Below the pieces are notes generated by a model. The model worked only from the letters and a program-made list of their open reading frames with translations. It was not told the DNA's origin and did no database searches. 64,000 bases of DNA from Nocardioides islandensis (GTDB lineage Bacteria > Actinomycetota > Actinomycetes > Propionibacteriales > Nocardioidaceae): positions 1 through 64,000 of the forward strand of contig NZ_JADKPN010000001.1 in assembly GCF_015352455.1 (NCBI RefSeq). The letters run 5' to 3'. The position numbers and the translations under genes were made by a program. This document shows positions 35,463-43,896 of this stretch, one piece after another (position 1 is the first letter of the stretch; every line of letters begins with the position of its first letter).

Positions 35463-36224
35463 GTGAGCTTGACCTTCACGCCGCCCCACCACGACCTCAC
35501 GTACATGGCCCCGCTGTCGGAGCAGCGGGCGGACCGGCTGGTGTCCTTCCTCGCCGCAGGGCAGCCGGGCAGCGTCCTCGACATCGGGTGCGGATGGGCT
35601 GCCCTGCTGCTGCGCGTGCTCGAGGCCGTCCCGGACGCCGTCGGCGAGGGCATCGACCTGGACCAGGAAGCGATCTCCCACGGCCAGTCGGTGGCGGTCC
35701 TGCGCGGGCTGACCGACCGCGTGGACCTGCACGTCGACGACGCCCGCGACCTCGCCGGCGGCTGGGACGCCGTCATCTGCATCGGCGCATCCCAGGTGTG
35801 GGGTGCCCCCGTCGAGGAGGCGCAGCCGTTGCCGTACGCCGCCGCGTTCGCCGCACTGCGCGCGCTCGTGTCGCCGGGCGGCCGCGTGGTCTACGGCGAC
35901 GGCATCTGGTCGAGCCCGCCCACGCCGGCGGCCATCGCGCCGCTGGCCGGACGCGAGGACGAGTTCCGGACCCTCGGCGAGGTCGTCGACCTCGCCGTGG
36001 CCGCGGGCTTCGCCCCGCTGGCCGCCCACGAGGCGAGCCTGGACGAGTGGGACGTCTTCGAGAGCGGGTACGCCGCGGCGTACGCCCGCTGGCTCGCCGA
36101 GCACGACGCCGACGACCCGGACGTCGCGCAGGTAAGGGAGCTGGCCGACCGCCAGCGCACGGCGTACTTCTCGGGGTACCGCGGCGTGCTCGGGCTGGGG
36201 TACCTGGAGCTGCTGGCGGTCTAG
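35463..36224 (+). CDS. SAM-dependent methyltransferase
   Basis: 253 residues from GTG 35463, chosen because CACACT (35451-35456) lies six bases upstream; a GTG at 35457 is also in frame. Class I Rossmann methyltransferase: motif I VLDIGCGWAALLL, motif II region GIDLDQEAI, and WDAVICIGASQVWG (post-motif acidic/His region). Similar to small-molecule methyltransferases that act on cyclopropane-like or ubiquinone-type substrates, but the substrate cannot be read. Diverges from the leuA leader; its stop overlaps the convergent hydrolase by four bases. Confidence 0.83.
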   Translation: MSLTFTPPHHDLTYMAPLSEQRADRLVSFLAAGQPGSVLDIGCGWAALLLRVLEAVPDAVGEGIDLDQEAISHGQSVAVLRGLTDRVDLHVDDARDLAGGWDAVICIGASQVWGAPVEEAQPLPYAAAFAALRALVSPGGRVVYGDGIWSSPPTPAAIAPLAGREDEFRTLGEVVDLAVAAGFAPLAAHEASLDEWDVFESGYAAAYARWLAEHDADDPDVAQVRELADRQRTAYFSGYRGVLGLGYLELLAV

Positions 36225-37453
36225 GGGTCGACCAGCGCCTCGGTGACGAAACGGGCGGCGTCGCGAGCGCCGTAGAGGTCCTCTCCCCCGGGGACGAACT
36301 GGCCGATGCGCACCACCACGGTCTGGGACCCCGGGTCGACCAGGACGGTCTGCCCGCCCAGGCCCTGCGCGGTGAAGAGGTTGGCCGCGGCGCCGGGGAT
36401 GATCCGGCCGACCGGCGGCTCCGGCTGGCCGGGGGCGTCGGTGGCGAGCGGGCCGATGACCGGCCCGTAGCGGTTGAGCCACCAGAGGAAGCCGTACGCC
36501 GCGTTGTGCTCCTGGCTGGGTCGCCCGACGGCCGCCTTGACCCAGGACCTCGGCACGACCTGCTCGTCACCCCAGCGGCCCCGCCGCAGGAAGAGGTAGC
36601 CGAAGCGGGCCATGTCCTCGCACGTCGTCTGCACGCCGAAGAAGGTGTTGGTGTTGCCCGCGGGGTCGGCGGTCATCCGCGTGTGGGTCATGCCGATCCG
36701 TCCGAACAGCCGCTGTTCGGCGTAGTCCCGCGTCGGCTCGCCGGTCGCCCGGGAGATCACCCGGTCCAGGGTCTGGATCGCCGCGTTGTTGTACGCCCAC
36801 ACCTTCCCGGGCGGGTACTGCTGCTTCAGGTCGATCGCGAACTGCGTGCGGTCGGACGCCTGGGGCAGCTGGCCGTAGTCGGTGCCGGCGTCCCAGTAGC
36901 GGCCGCTGTCGTTGCTGAGGATGTCGCGGATCGTGACGGTCCGGGACCTCGTGCCGCGCCACTCCTCGACGTACTGCTTGGCGGGGTCGTCGATGTCGAG
37001 GTCGCCGTCGGCCTGTGCCTGGCCGACGAGCGTGCTGGTCACCGACTTGGTCATCGAGTAGACCTCGCGCGGCTGGTCGGGCGCGAAGTCCAGCCAGTTC
37101 CACTCCCCCACGACCTTGCCCTTGCGCGCGACGAGCAGGCAGGTGGTCTGGGACGGCTTGGCCGCACGTGCGATGCGTCGCAGGACCTTCGGGTCGAACC
37201 CCATACTGGCCGGGTCGGCGTGCACCCACTCCGCACCCGGGAAGCGGGTGCCGTCGGCGGCCTTCGTCGGGAGGTCGCTCGGCGGTGCGGGGAAGCCGTC
37301 GTCGTTCGTCGTGGCGGCGCTCGTGGCGGCCGACGTGAGCCGGCTCTCGGGGACGGCGAGCGCCTCGCTCGACTCGTCGCCGGCCGAGCACGCCGCCATC
37401 GCGACCACGCCCAGCAGGGCGAGTCCGGACAGGGCGGCACGTCGAGCAGTCAC
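36221..37453 (-). CDS. secreted lipoprotein serine hydrolase (beta-lactamase/class C fold)
   Basis: 410 residues. The signal peptide ends in lipobox VVAMAACSA. The penicillin-binding fold shows SMTKS (nucleophile Ser and Lys), WAYNNAAIQ (the Tyr-x-Asn motif) and a late GLGGQTVLVDP in place of the KTG triad. Such proteins are esterases, D-aminopeptidases or 6-aminohexanoate-dimer hydrolases; resistance to beta-lactams is not implied. The GTG start lies seven bases from an ACGGTA complement (TACCGT -10, 37461-37466), a leaderless arrangement. Confidence 0.85.
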   Translation of the reverse strand: MTARRAALSGLALLGVVAMAACSAGDESSEALAVPESRLTSAATSAATTNDDGFPAPPSDLPTKAADGTRFPGAEWVHADPASMGFDPKVLRRIARAAKPSQTTCLLVARKGKVVGEWNWLDFAPDQPREVYSMTKSVTSTLVGQAQADGDLDIDDPAKQYVEEWRGTRSRTVTIRDILSNDSGRYWDAGTDYGQLPQASDRTQFAIDLKQQYPPGKVWAYNNAAIQTLDRVISRATGEPTRDYAEQRLFGRIGMTHTRMTADPAGNTNTFFGVQTTCEDMARFGYLFLRRGRWGDEQVVPRSWVKAAVGRPSQEHNAAYGFLWWLNRYGPVIGPLATDAPGQPEPPVGRIIPGAAANLFTAQGLGGQTVLVDPGSQTVVVRIGQFVPGGEDLYGARDAARFVTEALVDP

Positions 37454-37474
37454 CTACTCGACGGTAGCCGCCCT

Positions 37475-37490
37475 TCTCCCGGACGGGAGA
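37475..37490 (-). terminator. short hairpin after the secreted-protein gene
   Basis: TCTCCC-GGAC-GGGAGA (37475-37490) is a perfect 6-bp stem five bases beyond the stop of the gene ending at 37495 and just before the serine hydrolase promoter region. Probably a weak terminator. Confidence 0.4.
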
Positions 37491-37494
37491 TTCG

Positions 37495-38064
37495 TCAGTT
37501 GTAGCCCCAGTCGGCCAGCACGGCCTCGCAGAAGTCGTCGTTGGTGCCCGTGGACCCGAAGATCAGCGTGTTCGAGACCTCCGTCTCGTCGACGTAGTTG
37601 TAGACGATCTCCAACCGGATCTGGCCGGCGTTGCTCGCGATCAGGTGACCGTCGTGGCCGAGGGTTCGGTTGCCCCCCGTGAGCAGCTCCACGATGGTGA
37701 TCGTCTTGCCGTCGCCGTTGTCGACGATCGAGTGGTCCTTGTCGAGGATGTTGGGCGAGATGTCGGTGACCGTCCAGCCCGTCGCGGGATCGGTCAGGAC
37801 GTTCACGACCCGGCGCTTCTCGAAGTAGTAGGCGGCACCGCCCGGCGCGCGCTCGTTGACCTTGAAGCGACCGGTCACCGTGACGTCGAACGTCGCGTCC
37901 AGGCCGGCGACGCCGCAGAAGTTCGTGTTGGTGCCGGTGATGTGGTCGTCGAAGCTGTCACCGTCGATGATCCGGGCAGATGCCGGCGAACCGGTGAGAG
38001 CCACCACGGCGGCCGTGGTGACGAGGATCCCGAGAGTCGTGCGAGCAGATCGATGACGTGTCAT
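37495..38064 (-). CDS. secreted protein of unknown function
   Basis: 189 residues with a signal peptide (TTLGILVTTAAVVALTGSPASA). The mature domain is beta-rich and polar with two cysteines (NFCGVAG near its start and DFCEAVL near its end) that may be joined by a disulphide. No hydrolase motif is visible. ATG at 38064. Read in the same direction as the serine hydrolase but with a hairpin between them. Confidence 0.75.
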   Translation of the reverse strand: MTRHRSARTTLGILVTTAAVVALTGSPASARIIDGDSFDDHITGTNTNFCGVAGLDATFDVTVTGRFKVNERAPGGAAYYFEKRRVVNVLTDPATGWTVTDISPNILDKDHSIVDNGDGKTITIVELLTGGNRTLGHDGHLIASNAGQIRLEIVYNYVDETEVSNTLIFGSTGTNDDFCEAVLADWGYN

Positions 38065-38171
38065 CTGGAACCCCCTGTGTCGGTGTTCCGCACGACGCTA
38101 GGTCCGGCTCCGTCGCCGGGCATCCGTGGTAACCCTGAGGCGCGAGGTCCGGCCGGGCTAGCGTCGGCCGC

Positions 38172-38666
38172 ATGGCCCGCCTGCTCGTCGTCCACCACTC
38201 GCCGACGCCGACGGTGCGACGGCTGGCCGACGCCGTCGTGGCCGGGACGGGCGACGAGGCGATCGACGGGGTCGAGGTCGTCGTGCGGGCCGCCCTCGAG
38301 GCCCACGCCGACGACGTGCTGGCCGCGGACGGGTTCCTGCTCGGGACCACGGCGAACTTCGGGTACATGTCCGGGGCGCTGAAGCACTTCTTCGACACGA
38401 TCTTCCTCGAGGCGGGCGGTGCCCTGAGCGACGACGGGTCCGCCGCCGACGGACCGACCGGCCGGGGCAAGCGGCCGTGGGGGCTGTTCGTGCACGGGCG
38501 GTACGACACGACCGGCGCGGTGCGCAGCGTGGAGACGATCGTGGGCGCACTGCCCTGGCGGCAGGCGGCGCCGGTGCTCGAGGTGCTGGGCGAGCCGAGC
38601 GAGGAACAGCTCGCGGGGGCGTACGAGCTCGGCGCGACGCTGGCCGCGCTGCTGGCCGCCGGGTGA
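38172..38666 (+). CDS. NAD(P)H-dependent FMN reductase / flavodoxin-like protein
   Basis: 164 residues of the flavodoxin fold: VVHHSPTPTVRRLADAV (phosphate loop), LGTTANFGYMSGALKHFFD (FMN-binding, typical of WrbA/FMN_red proteins) and GLFVHGRYDTTGAV. Probably an NADPH:quinone or azo-type reductase. TAGCGT (38159-38164) lies seven bases before the ATG, predicting a leaderless mRNA. It may be followed by the lipoprotein genes as a transcript, though they have their own -10. Confidence 0.82.
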   Translation: MARLLVVHHSPTPTVRRLADAVVAGTGDEAIDGVEVVVRAALEAHADDVLAADGFLLGTTANFGYMSGALKHFFDTIFLEAGGALSDDGSAADGPTGRGKRPWGLFVHGRYDTTGAVRSVETIVGALPWRQAAPVLEVLGEPSEEQLAGAYELGATLAALLAAG

Positions 38667-38695
38667 CCCACGACCCCTCAGTAGGATCGCCCCCC

Positions 38696-39502
38696 GTGAC
38701 CCGTCCCGCCCGTCGTGCTGCCGCTGCCCTCGTGGCGGTGGTGACGGCGCTGGTGCTGGCCGGGTGCAAGGAGGACCTGCCGCCGGACGTCGACCCGAAG
38801 CAGGTGGACGCGGTGGAGGCGCCGGACCTCGGGGCCTGCCGGCTGCTGACGACCGACGACATCGCCCAGGCGAGCAACGCCACGAAGACCGTCGAGTGCA
38901 GCGAGAAGCACACGGCGCAGACCTACGACGTGGGCTCGCTGCCCGACGCGCTCGAGGACGCGGACTACGACTCCGACGAGGTCGGTGACTTCGCGTTCCA
39001 CCAGTGCTCGTCGGCGTTCATGGAGTACCTCGGCGCCGACGAGAGCCTGGCCATGCGCACGATCCTGACGTGGGCCTGGTTCAGGCCGTCGAAGCCGGCC
39101 TGGGACGACGGGGCGCGCTGGTACCGCTGCGACGTCGTCGGGGGCAACGAGCAGAGCAAGCGCCTGGTGGACCTGCCGCCGGACGTCGAGGGACTGCTGG
39201 CCCAGACCGAGGACAAGTGGCTGGTCTGCGCGGAGGGGCCGACGGTCGACGGGTCGGTCAAGGTGCCGTGCTCGACCGCGCACGACTGGCGCGCGGTGTC
39301 GACGATCAAGCTGGGCGAGCCCGACGACGCCTACCCCGGCGACGCGGCCGCGGAGAAGACCACCCGCGACTACTGCTCGAAGTCGGTCGCCGCGTGGCTC
39401 GGGTACCCCGTCGACTACGACTACGGCTACACCTGGTTCCACGAGGCCGAGTGGAAGGCCGGCAACCGCCGGTCGGTGTGCTGGGCGAAGACGAGCCAGT
39501 GA
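38696..39502 (+). CDS. Septum_form-domain lipoprotein (first copy)
   Basis: 268 residues from GTG 38696, with TAGGAT (38682-38687) eight bases upstream. Signal peptide with lipobox LVLAGCKE. The mature domain has the Cys-rich pattern of the Septum_form family: GACRLLTTDDI, VECSEKHTAQTYDVG, RWYRCDVVG, VPCSTAHDWRAVSTI and the closing SVCWAK. The family name comes from one studied homologue and does not prove a role in division. The stop overlaps the next, similar gene (GTGA). Confidence 0.82.
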   Translation: MTRPARRAAAALVAVVTALVLAGCKEDLPPDVDPKQVDAVEAPDLGACRLLTTDDIAQASNATKTVECSEKHTAQTYDVGSLPDALEDADYDSDEVGDFAFHQCSSAFMEYLGADESLAMRTILTWAWFRPSKPAWDDGARWYRCDVVGGNEQSKRLVDLPPDVEGLLAQTEDKWLVCAEGPTVDGSVKVPCSTAHDWRAVSTIKLGEPDDAYPGDAAAEKTTRDYCSKSVAAWLGYPVDYDYGYTWFHEAEWKAGNRRSVCWAKTSQ

Positions 39503-40350
39503 GACGCGCTCTGGCCCTGGCCGCGGCGGCCCTCCTGCTGGCCGGCTGCTCGTCGGGGGAGTCCGGTGCCGGCACGACGCCGCCGGGTCCGGACGGCGGC
39601 TCATCGGCCACCGACTCCCCCACCAGCCCGTCGAGCGCGACCCCGGCCACGGCCAAGGCCGTCCCGCGCCCGAAGGACCGGGCCTGCTACGCCTACCGCT
39701 ACGACGACGCGGTCGCCCCGGTGGCCCACGGGAAGCCGGTGCCGTGCGACCACGCCCACACGGCGATCACCTTCAGCGTCGGCGAGCTCGACAGCGTCGT
39801 GGACGGACACCTGCTGTCCGTCGACTCCGACCACGTGCAGGCGCAGGTCGCCGACGCCTGCCCGAAGGCGTTCGCCGGGTTCGTCGGCGGCACGGACGAG
39901 GCCCGACGGCTGACGATGCTGCGTCCCGTCTGGTTCACGCCCAGCCTGAGCCAGTCCGACCAGGGCGCCGACTGGTACCGCTGCGACGCCGTGGCCATCG
40001 CGGCCGACGAGACCCTCGCCCCGCTGGTCGGCCGGCTCCAGGGCGTGCTGGGCCGCCCGCTGGCGCGCGAGCGGTACGCCATGTGCGGCACCGCCGAGCC
40101 CGGCACCGCGGACTTCCGGAGGGTCATCTGCTCCGGCAGACACTCCTGGCGCGCGCTCTCGACCGTCGACATCGCCGGCGCGGCGTACCCCGGCGTGGAA
40201 CAGGCCAGGGCCGCCGGCCAGCAGCCCTGCCAGGACGCCGCCGCCGGCGTCGCCGACGACCCGCTCAACTACCGCTGGGGTTACGAGTGGCCGACGGCCG
40301 ACCAGTGGGCGAAGGGCCAGCACTACGGCATCTGCTGGGCGCCCGCCTGA
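39499..40350 (+). CDS. Septum_form-domain lipoprotein (second copy)
   Basis: 283 residues from the GTG at 39499 that overlaps the preceding stop. Lipobox LLLAGCSS, then a Ser/Thr/Pro linker and the same cysteine framework as the first copy: ACYAYRYDD, VPCDHAHTAITF, WYRCDAVA, VICSGRHSWRALSTV and GICWAP. The two genes look like an old tandem duplication, and their products may work together at the cell surface. Converges with era. Confidence 0.82.
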   Translation: MRRALALAAAALLLAGCSSGESGAGTTPPGPDGGSSATDSPTSPSSATPATAKAVPRPKDRACYAYRYDDAVAPVAHGKPVPCDHAHTAITFSVGELDSVVDGHLLSVDSDHVQAQVADACPKAFAGFVGGTDEARRLTMLRPVWFTPSLSQSDQGADWYRCDAVAIAADETLAPLVGRLQGVLGRPLARERYAMCGTAEPGTADFRRVICSGRHSWRALSTVDIAGAAYPGVEQARAAGQQPCQDAAAGVADDPLNYRWGYEWPTADQWAKGQHYGICWAPA

Positions 40351-40375
40351 CGCCCCCCTGATCGAGGAGGTGTCG

Positions 40376-41296
40376 TCAGAAGCCGAGCTTCCTGAGCTGC
40401 TTGGGGTCGCGCTGCCAGTCCTTGGCGATCTTGACGTGCAGGTCGAGGTACACCGGCGTGCCCAGCAACGCCTCGATCTGCTGGCGGGCACGCGAGCCGA
40501 CGTCGCGCAGGCGGGCGCCCTTGTGGCCGATCACGATGCCCTTCTGCGAGGAGCGCTCGACGTACAGGTTGGCGTGGATGTCGAGCAGCGGCTTGTCCTC
40601 GGGCCGGTCCTCGCGCAGGCCCATCTCCTCGACGACGACGGCGATGGAGTGCGGGAGCTCGTCGCGCACGCCGTCCAGCGCCGCCTCGCGGATCAGCTCG
40701 GCGACCAGGATCTCCTCGGGGGCATCGGTGAGGTCGCCGTCGGGGTAGAGCTGCGGCCCCTCGGGCAGCATCGCGGTGAGCAGGCCGGCGAGCAGCTCGA
40801 CCTGGCTGCCGGAGACCGCCGACACCGGGACCACCTCCTGCCACGTGGTCCCCGTGGAGTCCCCGAGCGCCGCGATGTCCAGCAGGTGCTGGGCGATCTG
40901 TTCGGGCGTGGCGAGGTCGGTCTTGGTGGCCACCGCCACCTTGAGCGTGCGACGTACCTTCGCCATCTCCTGCACGATGAACCGGTCGCCCGGCCCGATC
41001 TTCTCGTTGGCCGGGAAGCAGACGGCGACCACGTCGACCTCGGACAGCGTCGTCTTCACCAGGTCGTTGAGCCGCTCGCCGAGCAGCGTGCGCGGACGGT
41101 GCAGTCCGGGGGTGTCGACGAGGATGAGCTGCGCGTCGGGACGGTTCACGATGCCGCGCACCACCGTCCGCGTGGTCTGCGGCTTGTCGCTGGTGATCAC
41201 GACCTTCTGGCCGACCAGGGCGTTGGTCAGCGTCGACTTGCCGGCGTTCGGTCGGCCGACGAACGACACGAACCCGGACCGGTACGGCTCCGTCAT
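40376..41296 (-). CDS. era: GTPase Era
   Basis: Ribosome-assembly GTPase that binds the 3' end of 16S rRNA; 306 residues. G1 GRPNAGKS, G2 TTRTV, G3 DTPGLH, G4 TKTD and G5 SAVSG are all present. The C-terminal KH domain has GIVIGHKGARLRDVG. The ATG overlaps the stop of the upstream SIP gene as ATGA, so it is translationally coupled to a gene unrelated in function. Order era...ybeY-phoH is widely conserved. Confidence 0.96.
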   Translation of the reverse strand: MTEPYRSGFVSFVGRPNAGKSTLTNALVGQKVVITSDKPQTTRTVVRGIVNRPDAQLILVDTPGLHRPRTLLGERLNDLVKTTLSEVDVVAVCFPANEKIGPGDRFIVQEMAKVRRTLKVAVATKTDLATPEQIAQHLLDIAALGDSTGTTWQEVVPVSAVSGSQVELLAGLLTAMLPEGPQLYPDGDLTDAPEEILVAELIREAALDGVRDELPHSIAVVVEEMGLREDRPEDKPLLDIHANLYVERSSQKGIVIGHKGARLRDVGSRARQQIEALLGTPVYLDLHVKIAKDWQRDPKQLRKLGF

Positions 41297-42066
41297 CGGG
41301 ACACCTCCGCGTCGTACGCCGCCCAGATCTCCTCGTCGGACTTCCCGGTCGCCTTGCCGGCTCGCCAGATCGGGCCCGGGTCGACCGCACGCGGCTGTCG
41401 CCGACCGCTGCCGCGCCAGTAGCCCATCACGTCGTACGCCGTGCTCGGCAGGCCGACGGATCGCATCAGGTGCTTGCGGATCGCGCGCATCTGGGCGGAC
41501 TCCCCCGCCATCCAGAAGTACCCGTCGCCCTCCGGCCAGTCGATCCCCTCGACGACCGCGGCCAGGGCGGACTCGCCCTCTCCGGGCGGCGTCAGCCAGG
41601 TGACGTCGGCGCCGTCCGGCAGGTAGCCGGAGAGGTCGTCGGCGACCTCGGCCCAGACCCGCGTGGGGACCGGGACACTCTCCAGGATCCGCGCCATGGC
41701 CGGCATCGCGGTCAGGTCGCCGACGAGCAGCAGCCAGGCGGCGGCGTCCGGCATCGCGAACGACCCCTTGGCCTCCTGGATGGTCACCGTCTCGCCCGTG
41801 CAGTCGCGGGACGCCCACTCGGTGACCAGGCCCTCCTCGTGCACGACCACGTCCAGCACCAGCTCGGCGCCGTCCCAGGAGCGGACCGTGTAGTAGCGCG
41901 ACTGGAACTGCCCGGGCACGACCAGGCCGACCCACTCGTCGGGGATCCCCGTCGAGCCGAAGGCGTCCGGGCCGCGCAGGTCGCCGAGCACCAGGCGGAC
42001 CAGGTGCGCGGACACGCGCTCGCGGCGCAGCACGGTCGCGGCGTACTCGCGGGCCCTGGCAGTCAC
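41293..42066 (-). CDS. SIP-family ferric-siderophore reductase
   Basis: 257 residues. FAD-binding barrel with RYYTVRSW (the RxYS/T flavin motif) after PGQFQ, and a C-terminal NAD(P)H domain (LLVGDLTAMPA, YFWMAGESAQMRA). Siderophore-interacting proteins reduce Fe(III)-siderophores in the cytoplasm and release iron. GTG start at 42066; TAGCGT (complement at 42073-42078) lies six bases upstream, so the mRNA is probably leaderless. No siderophore transporter is nearby. Coupled to era by overlap. Confidence 0.9.
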   Translation of the reverse strand: MTARAREYAATVLRRERVSAHLVRLVLGDLRGPDAFGSTGIPDEWVGLVVPGQFQSRYYTVRSWDGAELVLDVVVHEEGLVTEWASRDCTGETVTIQEAKGSFAMPDAAAWLLLVGDLTAMPAMARILESVPVPTRVWAEVADDLSGYLPDGADVTWLTPPGEGESALAAVVEGIDWPEGDGYFWMAGESAQMRAIRKHLMRSVGLPSTAYDVMGYWRGSGRRQPRAVDPGPIWRAGKATGKSDEEIWAAYDAEVSR

Positions 42067-42103
42067 CCGACCACGCTAGTGCCCCGCGACTAGTCTGCTG
42101 CGC

Positions 42104-42835
42104 GTGACCGTCAGCTCGGAGCCCGAAGGGCCGTCCGGCTACAGCTACGCCGCGGTCGTCGCGCGGTCGGAGCGGGACGCGCTCCTGGCGGTGCTGCAGG
42201 AGATCGGTTTCAGCGGCTGGGTCGCGCCCCCGGAGGACGGCTGGGTCGTCGCCGTCGCCGCGTACGCCGAGGACGCCGTCGCCCAGGGTCGCCGCGGAGT
42301 GGTCGAGGTCGGGGAGTCCGTCGCCGGCACCGGTGCCACGGTGCTCGCGGTGCGCGTGCTGGACGACCGGCAGCTCGCGATCGTGGCGTGGTCCGGAGGG
42401 CAGGAGGTGGCGAGGTACGTCAGCGACCCGTCCCGCGAGCCCGGCGCCGCCTGGGACGTGCTCGACGAGCCGATCGGCGTCGAGGGCGCCGCGGCGCTCG
42501 CCGAGACCTGCGGCCGCCCGGAGGTGGGCGAGGAGCTGGCCGAGCTGCTCGCCGAGGGCCTGGACCCCGAGGAGGAGATCGAGTCCGAGCGGCTGACCCG
42601 CGTGCTGTCCCTGCTCGGTCTGCCGACCTGGCTGGTCAGCGCCTGGGTGCTACCCAAGCGGATGCCGGTCGGCCCCTCACCGAAGGACCTGACCCGCCTC
42701 AGGGCCGGCCGGGAGGGTGTCGGCGGCCTGGTGGCCGGCCGCGCCGCGCGGACCGTGCGCCGTCGCCGGCCCGCGCCGGTGATCACCGACCCGCCGCGCG
42801 ACGACGGCGGCCCCGACGACCTGATGTGGCTGTGA
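42104..42835 (+). CDS. conserved protein of unknown function
   Basis: 243 residues, no transmembrane segment. The N-terminal half has an alpha-beta rhythm (VLQEIGFSGWVAPPEDGWVV split) like a sensor fold; the centre is acidic (ELAELLAEGLDPEEEIESER) and the C-terminus is basic with RRRRP. GTG at 42104 has TAGTCT (42091-42096) seven bases upstream, divergent from the SIP promoter. The stop overlaps the PAP2 gene start as GTGA. Function unknown. Confidence 0.72.
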   Translation: MTVSSEPEGPSGYSYAAVVARSERDALLAVLQEIGFSGWVAPPEDGWVVAVAAYAEDAVAQGRRGVVEVGESVAGTGATVLAVRVLDDRQLAIVAWSGGQEVARYVSDPSREPGAAWDVLDEPIGVEGAAALAETCGRPEVGEELAELLAEGLDPEEEIESERLTRVLSLLGLPTWLVSAWVLPKRMPVGPSPKDLTRLRAGREGVGGLVAGRAARTVRRRRPAPVITDPPRDDGGPDDLMWL

Positions 42836-43896
42836 CCCAGGAGCAGCCCGCGGCGTACGAGGACGCCTGGCAGGCACGCAGGCGCTGGGCGTACGTCGGG
42901 TTCGCGGTCGGTCTGACCGGGTTCGTCGTCCTGTTCGGCATCCCGACCGACCGCCTCGGCCTGGCCGCCCTGGCCACCGGCTTCCTGTCGATCGGGCTGC
43001 TCGGGATGGGGTGGCGGGCCTGGGGCCGGATGCTCCTCGACTGGCTGCCGTTCCAGGCGGTGCTGCTGGCCTACGACTACAGCCGGGGCTTCGCGTCGCC
43101 GTACTCCGACGCGCAGATGGCCGCCCGCGACTACCCCACCCACGACGTCCACAACGCCTTCGGCCTGCCCCTCCAGGTGCGCGCGCCGATCGACTTCGAC
43201 CGCTGGTTCGCCGGGCTGTTCGGTGCGCACGACACCACCCCGACCCAGTGGCTGCAGGGTCACCTCCATCCCGGGCCGGTGGACGGCAGCGCGATCCCGT
43301 GGTTCGCGATCGTGGTCAGCCTCGTCTACTCCTCGCACTACCTCGTGACGCCGGTGACCGCCGTGGTGCTCTGGATGCGCGACCGCCTGGAGTTCCGGCG
43401 CTGGATGTCGGCGGTCGTGACGCTCGCGGTGGCCGGCCTGACGACGTACGTGCTGCTGCCGACCGCCCCGCCGTGGCTGGCCTCGACGCAGGGCGACCTG
43501 GGCGGTCCGCCGGTGCTCCGGCTGACGTCCGAGGGCTTCGAGCAGATCGGGCTGCGGATGGTCGGCTCGGCCCTCACGCTCGGGCAGCACCTGGTCAACC
43601 CGGTCGCCGCGATGCCGTCGCTGCACGTCGCCTTCGCCACGCTGGCCGCGGTGTTCTGGTGGTCACGCGTGCGCCGGCCGTGGCGGTTCCTGCTCCCGGT
43701 CTACCCGCTGATGATGTGCTTCAGCCTGGCGTACGCCGGCGAGCACTACGTGCTCGACGAGGTCGCCGGCGCGGCGTACGCGCTGGTGGTCCTGATGGCC
43801 TTCGGCGCGGTGCGCCGACGACGTCAGAGGAAGTCGTTGGAGCGGAGCGGGAACCCGTCGACGCCGTCCGAGCCGGTCTTCACCGCGAGCACGTGA
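42832..43896 (+). CDS. PAP2-superfamily phosphatase/inositolphosphotransferase-like membrane protein
   Basis: 354 residues from the GTG at 42832 overlapping the preceding stop. About six transmembrane helices. Active-site motifs of lipid phosphatases are visible: the second domain AAMPSLHVAFA and the third GEHYVLDEV; the first motif is weak, as in inositol-phosphoceramide synthase-like actinobacterial members. It may act on lipid phosphates or transfer head groups. Its last 73 bases overlap the convergent methyltransferase gene. Confidence 0.82.
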   Translation: MTQEQPAAYEDAWQARRRWAYVGFAVGLTGFVVLFGIPTDRLGLAALATGFLSIGLLGMGWRAWGRMLLDWLPFQAVLLAYDYSRGFASPYSDAQMAARDYPTHDVHNAFGLPLQVRAPIDFDRWFAGLFGAHDTTPTQWLQGHLHPGPVDGSAIPWFAIVVSLVYSSHYLVTPVTAVVLWMRDRLEFRRWMSAVVTLAVAGLTTYVLLPTAPPWLASTQGDLGGPPVLRLTSEGFEQIGLRMVGSALTLGQHLVNPVAAMPSLHVAFATLAAVFWWSRVRRPWRFLLPVYPLMMCFSLAYAGEHYVLDEVAGAAYALVVLMAFGAVRRRRQRKSLERSGNPSTPSEPVFTAST

